Of a DNA stretch of 29,725 nucleotides, positions 1-6,978 are shown one piece after another (the stretch's first letter is position 1; each line of letters begins with the position of its first letter). The stretch is from CBDDKW01 sp965230425 (GTDB lineage: Bacteria > Pseudomonadota > Gammaproteobacteria > UBA1113): NCBI GenBank assembly GCA_965230425.1, contig CBDDKW010000011.1, positions 1 through 29,725 of the forward strand. Direction: 5' to 3'. The notes below the pieces were generated by a model, which did not search any database, had not been told where the DNA came from, and saw nothing but the letters and a program-made list of their open reading frames with translations. The position numbers and the translations under genes were made by a program.

Positions 1-17
1 CTTACCTGGCAAATACA

Positions 18-659
18 ATGACAGACGTAGACTCACTAATGAAACAACGCTTCCGCGGCTATATGCCTGTGGTCATTGATTTAGAGACGGGTGGTTTTAA
101 TCCCAAAACAGACGCACTGTTAGAAATTGCCGCGATCACGATCATCATGGATGACCAAGGACTATTACACCCCCAACCTGCACAAGCTTTTAATATATTA
201 CCTTTTGCAGGTGCCAATATGGATAAATCTGCGCTCGAGTTTACAGGCATTGACCCCTACCATCCCTTCCGCGCAGCGGTTGATGAAAAGCATGCCATCA
301 CCGAGATTTTCAAATCAATCCGCCCACTGCTAAAATCCACCGGCTGTCATCGAGCAGTACTAGTAGGCCACAATGCTGCCTTTGATTTATCTTTTGTCAA
401 AGCGGCTGTAGAACGTAATAAAATTAAACGCAGCCCCTTCCACTCTTTTACTACACTAGATACTGCCAGCTTAAGCGCTCTCGCCTTAGGCCAAACCGTA
501 TTAGCCAGATCAGTAGAAATGGCTGGCTTAGAATTTAATCGCAATGAAGCGCATTCAGCCATCTATGACGCTACTAAAACTGCAGAGCTATTTTGTCATA
601 TAGTCAATCACTGGCAGCAACTAGGCGGCTGGAATGTCGACAAAGGTTGCCCGCAGTAA
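18..659 (+). CDS. rnt: Ribonuclease T (DEDDh 3'-5' exoribonuclease)
   Basis: RNase T trims the 3' ends of tRNA (CCA turnover) and other stable RNAs and works as a homodimer in the cytoplasm. The 213-residue product matches the usual length of about 215. The DEDDh exonuclease motifs are all visible: Exo I VIDLETGG near residues 19-26 (Asp and Glu), Exo II HNAAFD near 118-123, and Exo III AHSAIYD near 180-186 with the catalytic His and Asp. The family-typical RFRGYMPVVID, DALLEIAAIT and FCHIVNHW segments are present from end to end. The ATG at 18 gives an N-terminus like that of E. coli. It runs convergently into the LuxR operon 97 bp away. Only 17 bases precede it, so its promoter is outside the window. 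Confidence 0.96.
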   Translation: MTDVDSLMKQRFRGYMPVVIDLETGGFNPKTDALLEIAAITIIMDDQGLLHPQPAQAFNILPFAGANMDKSALEFTGIDPYHPFRAAVDEKHAITEIFKSIRPLLKSTGCHRAVLVGHNAAFDLSFVKAAVERNKIKRSPFHSFTTLDTASLSALALGQTVLARSVEMAGLEFNRNEAHSAIYDATKTAELFCHIVNHWQQLGGWNVDKGCPQ

Positions 660-756
660 ACTAGCATAGTCAAATTATAGTTTAGTAAAGGTCACTCTAA
701 GGCCTCAATGGTTGTCTTTCACAGCTAGTTGAACCACAATAGCATAAAACGAGTAA

Positions 757-1449
757 TTACAGAAAACACCTATATTCTATTAAACCTAAAGCTAATGCTT
801 TTGCCACTAATTCAGTACGATTATTACACTGCAATTTTTCACGGGCATTATCAAGATGCGTTTCAATAGTACGTACTGATCGGCTATACTTGCTGGCAAT
901 TTGCTTAGCTGTGAAACCTTGCGCTATGTGTTCTATATATTGAGACTCACTATCAGAGAGATAAGATTCACTGATTTGTTCCCCAAAAAAATTCTCAGCA
1001 TTTTCGCAGCATATTGGGGACACGGTTAAATGTGAATTATGTAATAACCTACGCACGGTAGCTATTGTTGGCGATTCAATGGCAATCGCTTGCCCCATAG
1101 CTCCGACCACTTTACCACGATCATCATAGTACGGGCGCTTATATGTAATTAAAACATGCATATTACCATTAAAATTATGGATGTCTAACACCGTAAAACT
1201 TTCATTACGAAATGCGCGCTCATCTTCTAACTTAAAATAATGGCTATATTCTGACACTGAATATTTCTCTGGGATTACCATCCCATGCGGAGATGCATCT
1301 TCATCAGTCAAACCTAACAAATCATTTTGATCTGGGTAAGACATCACATGTGCATACTTATCATTTGAATACAAATAGTGATTATCTACATCCTTAATAA
1401 ATATAAATCCCTGCAAACGTTCTAAAGAGTTATATTCTTTATAATGCAT
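757..1449 (-). CDS. PAS-LuxR transcriptional regulator (third gene of the operon)
   Basis: Likely cytoplasmic DNA-binding regulator of 230 residues. It has an N-terminal PAS-like sensor domain (about residues 15-125, with FIFIKDVDNHYLYSN and GAMGQAIAIE) and a C-terminal LuxR/GerE helix-turn-helix (about 163-225, with TAKQIASKYSRSVRTIETHL). The longest frame starts at 1476, but I choose the ATG at 1449: AAAGGAG lies about 8 nt upstream, and the N-terminus then aligns without gaps to its neighbour (both reach IKD at residues 18-20). There is no autoinducer domain and no response-regulator receiver domain, so the signal is probably sensed by the PAS pocket; the ligand is unknown. Its ribosome binding site lies at the end of the upstream paralogue, 20 bp away, which implies translation from a shared mRNA. 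It is the most diverged of the three, and its recognition helix differs (SKYSRS against AIQHRS). Confidence 0.88.
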   Translation of the reverse strand: MHYKEYNSLERLQGFIFIKDVDNHYLYSNDKYAHVMSYPDQNDLLGLTDEDASPHGMVIPEKYSVSEYSHYFKLEDERAFRNESFTVLDIHNFNGNMHVLITYKRPYYDDRGKVVGAMGQAIAIESPTIATVRRLLHNSHLTVSPICCENAENFFGEQISESYLSDSESQYIEHIAQGFTAKQIASKYSRSVRTIETHLDNAREKLQCNNRTELVAKALALGLIEYRCFL

Positions 1450-1469
1450 TAATACGTCTCCTTTAATAC

Positions 1470-2174
1470 TCAACACATAATCGCATTAGAGTCATGATAA
1501 GCAATCAAACCTTCACTAATCGCTTTCGCCACTAACTCAACTCGATTACGGCATCCGAGTTTTTGTTTCGCATTATCAAGGTGAGCTTCAATAGTTCTTA
1601 CTGAACGATGTTGTATTGCTGCCACTTGTTTTGCTGTCATGCCTTGGGCAATAGCATGAACATAGAACCTTTCAAGTGAAGATAGTCTGTACTCACTCAA
1701 TTTGATCTCAAAAAATTTCTCAATATTAATTTTACTAAATTCAGAAACTTGTATGGAAGGATTACTTAACAATTCAAATACACTCGCCCAAGAAGGACGA
1801 AACAACTCCATAGATTGCCCGAATGCACCAACGATTCTATTGGATTCATCATAGTGTGGTTGCCTATAACCGAGTAAAAAGTGAGCTTCATTTTTATAAT
1901 AATGCACATCTAATACATGAAAATTATCACCGCGATAAGCGCGCACATCTTCCGCAACAAATGACTCTCGATAGTGACTAATATTGAACCCGTCAGGTAT
2001 AGTTAACGCATAAGCAATAACATCATCATCACTTAAACCAATCACATCATTAACAGCATTATACCCAGTCAATGCAAGCCAAGCTTGATTAACATAATGG
2101 TAGTTATGGTTAAAATCTTTAATATATATTAAACCAGGCATATCAGAAATTAGGCTTTTAAGATATTCACTCAT
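1470..2174 (-). CDS. PAS-LuxR transcriptional regulator (second gene of the operon)
   Basis: A 234-residue protein with the same two-domain plan as its neighbours: a PAS-like domain (about 12-125, LIYIKDFNHNYHYVNQAW near the start) and a LuxR-type helix-turn-helix (about 163-225). The start ATG has GAGGT about 7 nt upstream. The DNA-binding segment from AIAQGMTAKQ to RNRVELV is nearly identical to that of the gene at 2201-2878, while the PAS halves are clearly diverged. The two proteins therefore probably bind the same sites but answer different signals. It lies 26 bp after the first gene and 20 bp before the third, so the three are probably co-transcribed. The C-terminal tail (AYHDSNAIMC) is longer than in the first gene. 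The target genes are not evident from the window. Confidence 0.9.
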   Translation of the reverse strand: MSEYLKSLISDMPGLIYIKDFNHNYHYVNQAWLALTGYNAVNDVIGLSDDDVIAYALTIPDGFNISHYRESFVAEDVRAYRGDNFHVLDVHYYKNEAHFLLGYRQPHYDESNRIVGAFGQSMELFRPSWASVFELLSNPSIQVSEFSKINIEKFFEIKLSEYRLSSLERFYVHAIAQGMTAKQVAAIQHRSVRTIEAHLDNAKQKLGCRNRVELVAKAISEGLIAYHDSNAIMC

Positions 2175-2200
2175 CGTAGTAACCTCAAAAAAATAAACAA

Positions 2201-2878
2201 TTAAATCAAACCTAACATCAAAGACTGCGTCACTAGCTCAACTCGATTACGACACCCAAGTTTTTGTTTTGCATTATCAAGGTGAGCTTCAACAGTTCTT
2301 ACTGAACGATGTTGTATTGCTGCTACTTGTTTTGCAGTCATGCCTTGGGCAATGTATTGAACACACATTCTCTCATTGCATGATAATTCAAATTTGCTAA
2401 GCTTGACAGAAAAAAACAGCTCTATGTTAATCCGACTGAATTTAGAAATTTGTATTTGGGGATTTTGCAATAACCCTTGTATACTAGCCCAAGATGGCTC
2501 AACCAATTCAATTGCTTGTCCTAACACGCCACTAATTTTGTCACCTGCTTCATAATAGGGACTTTTATGACCTAAAAAGAAATGCACTTTATCTTGATAA
2601 TAATAATGCACATCTAAAATATACAGGCTATCGCCTCGATAAGCTTGTTCATCAGAATCAATAAATGATTGCTTATAATCATTAAGACTATATCCTTTAG
2701 GGATATTCAATGCATGAGCAACAATATCATCATCCGTTAAACCAATTACATCATCCACCACATCATATGTTGCTAACCTCAGCCAATGCTCATTCACATA
2801 ACGATATCGGTTATCTAAATCTTTAATGCGCACTAAACCAGCTATATTAGATATTGAGCTTTTGATATATTGATTCAC
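2201..2878 (-). CDS. PAS-LuxR transcriptional regulator (first gene of the operon)
   Basis: The promoter-proximal member of the three-gene set, 225 residues, with a PAS-like domain (about 12-125) and a LuxR helix-turn-helix. The open frame reaches a GTG at 2884, but AGGAG is only 3 nt from that codon. The second GTG, at 2878, has AGGAG 9 nt upstream and gives an N-terminus (MNQYIKSSI) that lines up residue for residue with MSEYLKSLI of the next gene, so I take 2878 as the start. Its helix-turn-helix is almost the same as that of the second gene, in DNA as well as protein. Its PAS half differs substantially. It ends at LMLGLI without the tail seen in its neighbours. The function is known only at family level: a sensory transcription factor with an unknown ligand. 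Confidence 0.88.
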   Translation of the reverse strand: MNQYIKSSISNIAGLVRIKDLDNRYRYVNEHWLRLATYDVVDDVIGLTDDDIVAHALNIPKGYSLNDYKQSFIDSDEQAYRGDSLYILDVHYYYQDKVHFFLGHKSPYYEAGDKISGVLGQAIELVEPSWASIQGLLQNPQIQISKFSRINIELFFSVKLSKFELSCNERMCVQYIAQGMTAKQVAAIQHRSVRTVEAHLDNAKQKLGCRNRVELVTQSLMLGLI

Positions 2879-3091
2879 TTCCACTTTCTCCTATTAACCG
2901 ACCAAAACACTCACCGCTGACATAATTGGCATAGCAATTCTGACTCTCAAAATCTTTGCTCAAAACCATACCACTGGCATTACATAGGGTATTTTTCATA
3001 TATCTGCTCATAATTTTTTTGTTCATAAAATAATGTTGATATTTTTCTCATCAATGTATTTATTTACCCCAAGCAGGACCAAAACTCTATC

Positions 3092-3103
3092 CGTAAAAAT
3101 ACG
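3092..3103. promoter_or_regulatory. Small inverted repeat CGTA-N4-TACG upstream of the LuxR operon
   Basis: CGTA at 3092-3095 and TACG at 3100-3103 form a perfect short dyad about 215 bp before the first regulator. GerE-type helix-turn-helix proteins bind as dimers to short dyads, so this could be an autoregulatory site. No second copy was noticed, so the assignment is weak. Confidence 0.2.
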
Positions 3104-3201
3104 TAAAGCAAGCTAATTAATGTCGTAGATAGAATCTAGGTATATATACAAGTGATGGATTATTTTCAATAAAAAAATAATAGATGAGGTGATAGAAATA
3201 C

Positions 3202-3235
3202 AAAAGGCCTGATACCGCTATATATCAGGCCTTTT
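3202..3235. terminator. Bidirectional terminator-like hairpin
   Basis: The left arm at 3202-3214 (AAAAGGCCTGATA) and the right arm at 3223-3235 (TATCAGGCCTTTT) pair perfectly over 13 bp around an 8-nt loop. The A-run and T-run at the ends let it act in either direction. On the minus strand it would end a short transcript coming from 3480; on the plus strand no upstream gene is evident. Confidence 0.7.
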
Positions 3236-3290
3236 GGGAGAATTAGGTGTAACACAAGATATAAGATTAATAAAATTTCTTTATCAATTT

Positions 3291-3434
3291 TTATGGGTGA
3301 TAACTTTTATCACATCTCGCTCTTCTGTTAACGACCTCAGCAAGATTCACTGCAGGTTCATCTTGCAATTCGTGGTTGGATGCTTCGCAAAATGCATCAG
3401 CAAGATCCAATAAACACGATGCGAATTCAAACAT
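3291..3434 (-). CDS. Possible small protein of 47 residues, unrecognised
   Basis: The reading frame begins MFEFASCLLDLADAFCEA, looks amphipathic-helical, and ends in RRARCDKSYHP. I recognise no family. The support is positional: a sigma70-like promoter (3489-3517) lies about 50 nt upstream on the same strand and a strong hairpin terminator (3202-3235) lies downstream, which together frame a transcript of about 280 nt. Against it, the purine-rich AGAGAGGGA sits directly against the ATG, too close for a normal ribosome binding site. The transcript could instead be a non-coding RNA, or translation could start at an upstream non-ATG codon, since the frame is open back to 3485. Confidence 0.3.
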   Translation of the reverse strand: MFEFASCLLDLADAFCEASNHELQDEPAVNLAEVVNRRARCDKSYHP

Positions 3435-3488
3435 TCCCTCTCTGATAATTTGTGGTATAGCGTCACTAATCAGCAGAGAAGACTATCG

Positions 3489-3517
3489 ATTCTAGACATT
3501 GAAATTGGTGATTGCAA
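3489..3517 (-). promoter_or_regulatory. Sigma70-like promoter on the minus strand
   Basis: TTGCAA (-35, 3512-3517) and TAGAAT (-10, 3489-3494) are spaced by exactly 17 bp. They would start a transcript near 3482, reading through the small frame at 3291-3434 to the hairpin at 3202-3235. Confidence 0.4.
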
Positions 3518-3581
3518 GTGATAATTCGAAAAATTTTAAGATTATTTTGCTGTGTTCAGGATGATAACAAAGTTGGTAATT

Positions 3582-3611
3582 TGCCTCTCACATAGACACA
3601 TGTGAGAGGCA
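3582..3611. terminator. Perfect 12-bp hairpin downstream of the peroxiredoxin gene
   Basis: TGCCTCTCACAT (3582-3593) and ATGTGAGAGGCA (3600-3611) pair perfectly around a 6-nt loop, 37 bp after the peroxiredoxin stop codon. It probably ends or stabilises that mRNA. There is no clear U-run on the minus strand, so it may act as a 3'-end stability hairpin rather than a classical intrinsic terminator. Confidence 0.6.
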
Positions 3612-3648
3612 TTTATCTACCGCAAACGCATTAGGTTTGCAATAGTCA

Positions 3649-4254
3649 TTATAGATTATCTGCATTACTACCAAGATAATCAGCAACTCCTTGTGGTGAT
3701 GCTTTCATACCGGTATCACCTTTGTTCCAACCTGCTGGGCAAACTTCACCATGCTCTTCGGTGAACTGTACCGCATCAATCAAACGCAGTAGTTCATCAA
3801 TATTTCTACCGATGGGTAAATCATTAACAATAGCGCTACGTACAACGCTCTGTTCATCAATAATAAACGCGCCACGTAATGCCACACCGGCTTCAGGGTG
3901 CTCAACACCATAAGCCTGACTGATAGCATGGTTTACATCTGCAATCATGGTGTAACCTACTTCACCAATACCGCCATCATTAATCGAAGTATTACGCCAA
4001 GCGTTATGGGTGAATTGTGAATCAACAGAGACACTCATAACTTCTACATTGCGCTTTTTAAACTCATCTAAACGATGATTCAAAGCGATTAACTCTGAAG
4101 GACACACAAAAGTAAAATCCAATGGATAGAAAAACACCATGGCATATTTATTTTTGGTTTCTTTGGCAAAATTATAATCTGCCACAATTTCACCATTACC
4201 ACGCACAGCAGCAGCAGTAAAATCTGGGGCTTTTTGACCAACGATTGTATTCAT
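3649..4254 (-). CDS. Typical 2-Cys peroxiredoxin (AhpC/Prx1 family)
   Basis: Thiol peroxidase that reduces hydrogen peroxide, organic peroxides and peroxynitrite in the cytoplasm. The 201-residue product is of normal length for the Prx1/AhpC subfamily. The peroxidatic Cys51 sits in the signature FYPLDFTFVCPSE and the resolving Cys172 in GEVCPAGW, so both catalytic cysteines are present. GGIG (94-97) corresponds to the GGLG motif of eukaryote-like peroxiredoxins, but the C-terminal YF motif is replaced by YL (DYLGSN). That should make the enzyme less prone to over-oxidation. AGGAGAG precedes the ATG at good spacing. It stands with bfd, bfr, grxD and sodB in an iron and oxidative-stress neighbourhood. 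No AhpF is adjacent, so the reductant is probably thioredoxin or another separate system. Confidence 0.95.
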   Translation of the reverse strand: MNTIVGQKAPDFTAAAVRGNGEIVADYNFAKETKNKYAMVFFYPLDFTFVCPSELIALNHRLDEFKKRNVEVMSVSVDSQFTHNAWRNTSINDGGIGEVGYTMIADVNHAISQAYGVEHPEAGVALRGAFIIDEQSVVRSAIVNDLPIGRNIDELLRLIDAVQFTEEHGEVCPAGWNKGDTGMKASPQGVADYLGSNADNL

Positions 4255-4580
4255 AATCTCTCTCCTAAGCTGATGAAGTCGGTAGCATTAACACACTGCT
4301 CTACAATCTGCACAGAACCTCCGAGGATGCAACACCCTAGGCGGCCTAGATCTGCACTGAACAAGACTGGTTTTACTACTTATTCTGTTAACAAAGCAAT
4401 AAGCTTTTCTACTGTATTGCCTAATAGACATATGAGGGCTTTTTGCTTTTTTCCAAGTTTTGAGGTCGCCAGTGTGGCGTAAAGCAATTAATATGTCAAT
4501 TAAGTGCAATTGTAATTGACAATCATTCTCATTATGATCTATTATTTACATGGTAGAAGATTGTACAGGAATTACAAGTT
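4255..4580. other. Divergent intergenic region, peroxiredoxin / bfd
   Basis: A 326-bp divergent promoter region. On the peroxiredoxin side it carries a 13-bp palindrome CTAGGC-G-GCCTAG (4337-4349), possibly an operator in the peroxiredoxin leader. On the bfd side it has a strong Fur-boxed promoter (listed separately). I saw no OxyR-like ATAG-N7-CTAT pattern and no convincing gene. Confidence 0.6.
4516..4545 (+). promoter_or_regulatory. bfd promoter overlapping a Fur box
   Basis: TTGACA (4516-4521) and TATTAT (4540-4545) are separated by 18 bp. TGACAATCATTCTCA (4517-4531) matches the core Fur 7-1-7 pattern TGATAATNATTATCA at all but two defined positions, and it covers the -35 and most of the spacer. 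Fe-Fur would therefore block polymerase, and bfd would be expressed under iron starvation, as known for bfd in other gammaproteobacteria. Confidence 0.8.
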
Positions 4581-4769
4581 ATGTATGTATGTGTATGCAA
4601 AGCAGTGACAGATAACCAAATCCGTGAAGAAGTCTGTAAAGGCGCCTGCTCTATGCGCGACCTATCCAGCCGACTGGGCGTCGCAGTAACCTGTGGTAAA
4701 TGCCGTAAACATGCTAAACATGTACTGCACCAAAGCCTCAATGATGACAATTCCCCGCAAACTCAATAA
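4581..4769 (+). CDS. bfd: Bacterioferritin-associated ferredoxin
   Basis: Small [2Fe-2S] protein that docks on bacterioferritin and passes electrons to its heme to reduce and release stored iron. The 62-residue product has the BFD-domain cysteine pattern: Cys4 and Cys6 (MYVCVCKAVTD) and Cys38 and Cys41 (VTCGKCRKHA). This is the C-x-C...C-x-x-C cluster ligand set of the family. The length is typical (about 60-75). The start has AGGA about 11 nt upstream. bfr follows 200 bp later with its own promoter, so partner genes are adjacent but separately controlled. This fits opposite needs: release of iron when scarce and storage when plentiful. Confidence 0.93.
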   Translation: MYVCVCKAVTDNQIREEVCKGACSMRDLSSRLGVAVTCGKCRKHAKHVLHQSLNDDNSPQTQ

Positions 4770-4802
4770 CTTAGCTCTAAAACTCAGCTCCAGTAAACGT
4801 AA

Positions 4803-4817
4803 TGCAAGTCATTCTCA
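4803..4817. promoter_or_regulatory. Second, weaker Fur-box-like site upstream of bfr
   Basis: TGCAAGTCATTCTCA agrees with the Fur core pattern at about 10 of 14 defined positions and resembles the right half of the bfd site. It lies about 45 bp before the bfr -35 element and could be an upstream or secondary site. The match is weaker than at bfd. Confidence 0.35.
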
Positions 4818-4860
4818 TTTCTTTTCAATGACTTAGCTGTGTTTTAGCAGTTAAATCTTG

Positions 4861-4888
4861 TTGACATTCAAGCCCATATCCCTACACT
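4861..4888 (+). promoter_or_regulatory. bfr promoter
   Basis: A perfect TTGACA (4861-4866) and TACACT (4883-4888) are spaced by 16 bp. The expected start of transcription is near 4895, leaving a leader of about 75 nt before bfr. Confidence 0.6.
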
Positions 4889-4969
4889 TAGCAATAAATA
4901 AGCATGATATCAGCGCTTCAGGCAAATTCTGGAAACGCAAATCACTAACCTCAGCAAAAGGATCATCAC

Positions 4970-5434
4970 ATGAAAGGCGATAGCAAAGTCATCGAATACC
5001 TTAACCAAGCCTTAACCAATGAATTGACTGCCATCAATCAATATTTCTTACACTCACGTATGTACAAAGACTGGGGCTATAGCAAACTCGCGGAAAAAGA
5101 ATACGAAGAATCCATCGACGAAATGAAACATGCGGATCAAATCATTGAACGCATCCTCTTTCTCGAAGGCTTACCCAATCTACAAAACTTAGGCAAATTA
5201 CTTGTAGGTGAAAACCCCAAGGAAATGCTCAAATGCGATTTACAATTAGAACAAATCGCCATTCCCCTACTCCGAGAAGCCATCGCCCATTGTGAATCCG
5301 TCAATGATTATGTCAGCCGCGAATTATTTGAATCTATTCTCTCGAGCGAAGAAGAGCATGTAGATTGGCTGGAAACACAACTCGGCTTATACGATAAACT
5401 CGGCGAGCATAATTACTTACAATCGCAAGTGTAA
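4970..5434 (+). CDS. bfr: Bacterioferritin, heme-binding with complete ferroxidase centre
   Basis: Subunit of the 24-mer iron-storage shell, which oxidises Fe(II) and stores ferric mineral. The 154-residue length is standard. All di-iron ferroxidase ligands are at the family positions: Glu18, Glu51, His54, Glu94, Glu127 and His130. The heme axial ligand Met52 is present (DEMKHAD), so this is a true heme-carrying Bfr rather than a heme-free paralogue. The N-terminus MKGDSKVIEYLNQAL is characteristic. A G-rich AAAAGGATCATC segment precedes the ATG. It lies beside bfd, whose product reduces it. Its stop is only 19 bp from the stop of the convergent gene downstream. Confidence 0.97.
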   Translation: MKGDSKVIEYLNQALTNELTAINQYFLHSRMYKDWGYSKLAEKEYEESIDEMKHADQIIERILFLEGLPNLQNLGKLLVGENPKEMLKCDLQLEQIAIPLLREAIAHCESVNDYVSRELFESILSSEEEHVDWLETQLGLYDKLGEHNYLQSQV

Positions 5435-5453
5435 TTAGTTTAACTAACAACTA

Positions 5454-6443
5454 TCATCCCAAGGTTCCAACACGAGGAATAGCTGGACCTTGCTCTGGTT
5501 TTACAGTTTGTTCAGTCTCAATCAGATTGGAATACCTTTGGATAAAAGTAAATAGATCTTGCAAACAGGGTTCCTGTAATAACATCTCCCGCTCAGATTG
5601 CTCGATAGCTTGGTTTCGATGTATACGATCCAATATATCTTCTAAATGAGTTAATTTCCGAATAAATTCAGGTACATTTTCTGTCAAAAATGATTTTCCT
5701 AATGCCCTATCTGTCTCATCAGTAATAATCATCCGCTCTGTCGCAACTAAACCCGTTGAACGAGAATATGAAGCAATAGCATGTTTTCTTAATCTCTGAA
5801 TGTCTTGTATATGTGGTACTATTAATTCAGATAATGCAGACTTATAATAATCGTCAGGATAATTCAATAATTCCGGAATATTTTTAAATGCCTCATGTTG
5901 CAATAAGAAATGATGCTCTTCCTCAGAAATTGGTAAATTTGCCTCTATGGCTTTTAAGGTTTTAATACGAGTAATAGCTGCTGTAACAAACTTTTCGGTG
6001 CGCTGCATAGCCGCTTTTTCAGCTTCTACGGGGTCTTGGACTTCCTCACTACTATCACTTGGCTTATTAACTTGCGGCCAACCATGTAACCGAACATTTC
6101 GAAGCTCCCTATTAATCACTGCAACATACGGATTATTCGAACCATATTTCTTTTTAGCAGTCTGTCGATCAGGGATACCTTTTGAAGAAGAAGACTCAGC
6201 TTGAGTTGCACCACCAAAAGTGTCTGCTTCTTTGGGAGCAGGCTGCTCTGACGAAGGCGTATTCGCACTACTAAATATACCTAGATTGGCCTGCACAGAT
6301 GCACTTGGACTATCAACCTCAACCGGCTTTCTAAACATCATTAAACCTGTTTTTTTTGGAGGTAAGGCTGCTGGTTTTAGCTCTGTACTTAACCGCTTGC
6401 GCACAAGCACTGCGGCTACGTTGGAATGAGTACCACTAGGCAT
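5454..6443 (-). CDS. Unrecognised 329-residue protein with a disordered N-terminus and a two-copy helical repeat
   Basis: I do not recognise a family. AGGAG lies 8 nt before the ATG, so it looks like a real gene. Residues 1-100 are rich in Ser, Pro, Ala and Lys and look disordered; residues 140-310 look helical. Two segments align without gaps: residues 163-182 and 271-290 share the pattern L..I..N..I...E...LLQ, followed in both by a run leading to an aromatic residue (NY, RY). The fold may therefore be an internally duplicated helical unit. There is no signal peptide and no membrane segment. A disordered head on a helical body with no enzymatic motif is common in secreted effectors of intracellular gammaproteobacteria, but the C-terminus lacks an obvious Glu-rich secretion tail. 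The effector role is speculation. It is probably transcribed alone. Confidence 0.75.
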   Translation of the reverse strand: MPSGTHSNVAAVLVRKRLSTELKPAALPPKKTGLMMFRKPVEVDSPSASVQANLGIFSSANTPSSEQPAPKEADTFGGATQAESSSSKGIPDRQTAKKKYGSNNPYVAVINRELRNVRLHGWPQVNKPSDSSEEVQDPVEAEKAAMQRTEKFVTAAITRIKTLKAIEANLPISEEEHHFLLQHEAFKNIPELLNYPDDYYKSALSELIVPHIQDIQRLRKHAIASYSRSTGLVATERMIITDETDRALGKSFLTENVPEFIRKLTHLEDILDRIHRNQAIEQSEREMLLQEPCLQDLFTFIQRYSNLIETEQTVKPEQGPAIPRVGTLG

Positions 6444-6679
6444 GTCTATATCTCCTAATTGTTATTTTTTTAGACATTGACAACAGTGTAGCCAAAGAAA
6501 TGAGAAATGGAAGAAAAGTGGACAGGGCGAATATTGCAATGTCACAGGGATGTAACAAATGCTGTCGTCAACTATGTTGAAAGCCGTAGTCATCAACTAC
6601 GTTGTTTTTGTTTGTTTATCGTTCAAAAATTCAGCGATTCTAGCATTAGCAATGACAATAATCTTCCTCATAACTGCAG

Positions 6680-6807
6680 TCAAGGCAACTCGAACGTAGT
6701 GAGAGATCCCCCAATGGTTTAGCTTAAGAACAAAGCGCTGTTACTAGATAGCCAAACCGGCAGGAGATCCCTCCTAGAGGCTATCGCCACTAGTTGGGAT
6801 GACAGCA
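6680..6807 (-). repeat. Dispersed palindromic repeat, copy 1 (inverted orientation)
   Basis: Its reverse complement contains CTAGTAACAGCGCTTTG and CTAAACCATTGGGGGAT, found also in the copy at 15005-15123 and, more diverged, in the copy at 23821-23944. Arms resembling TGTCATnnCGAGC...GAGATCTCCC flank the core. The left arm carries a longer interruption than the copy after ankyrin gene 1. Confidence 0.75.
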
Positions 6808-6839
6808 TTTTTTTCGAGTAAGCAGCATCATTGAAATTG

Positions 6840-6882
6840 ACTAAACCATCAGGAAATCTCTCGCTGTGCGCGAGATGACAAC
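6840..6882 (+). repeat. Half copy of the dispersed palindromic repeat
   Basis: CTAAACCATCAGG, ATCTCTCGC and CGAGATGACA match the right arm of the full element. The left arm and core are absent. It sits head-to-head with copy 1. Confidence 0.6.
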
Positions 6883-6978
6883 ATTTGTTCCAATAATAAT
6901 ATAGTTGATGACAGCATCTTTTTGCTATGACCATGGCTATATTCGCTTGTAACGACACAGCCTAACAAGCAACTCAAA

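Larger units (their letters stand above)
2879..3648. other. Intergenic region between the LuxR operon and the peroxiredoxin gene
   Basis: A 770-bp stretch with no long reading frame. From left to right it holds the AGGAG of the LuxR operon; AT-rich leader or promoter DNA with a small palindrome CGTA-AAAA-TACG at 3092-3103; a strong GC-centred hairpin at 3202-3235; a possible 47-codon reading frame with its own promoter on the minus strand; and a 12-bp perfect hairpin at 3582-3611 just beyond the peroxiredoxin gene. I see no tRNA or repeat-family member here. Confidence 0.7.
6444..6978. other. Repeat-filled intergenic region between the 329-residue gene and grxD
   Basis: 535 bp without a gene. 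Most of it is made of the dispersed palindromic repeat family: GCTGTCGTCAACTATGTTG-like units at about 6558-6602, a full inverted element at about 6680-6807, a right half at about 6840-6882 and a closing GTTGATGACAGCATC at about 6903-6917. Short open frames here are repeat-derived. Confidence 0.7.

Noticed and set aside
4234..4509. Open frames on both strands in the peroxiredoxin/bfd gap
   Set aside because: One overlaps the peroxiredoxin start antisense. Neither resembles a protein or has a good start, and the region is explained as a divergent promoter.
6507..6958. Short open frames in the region between the 329-residue gene and grxD
   Set aside because: They are translations of the dispersed palindromic repeats.
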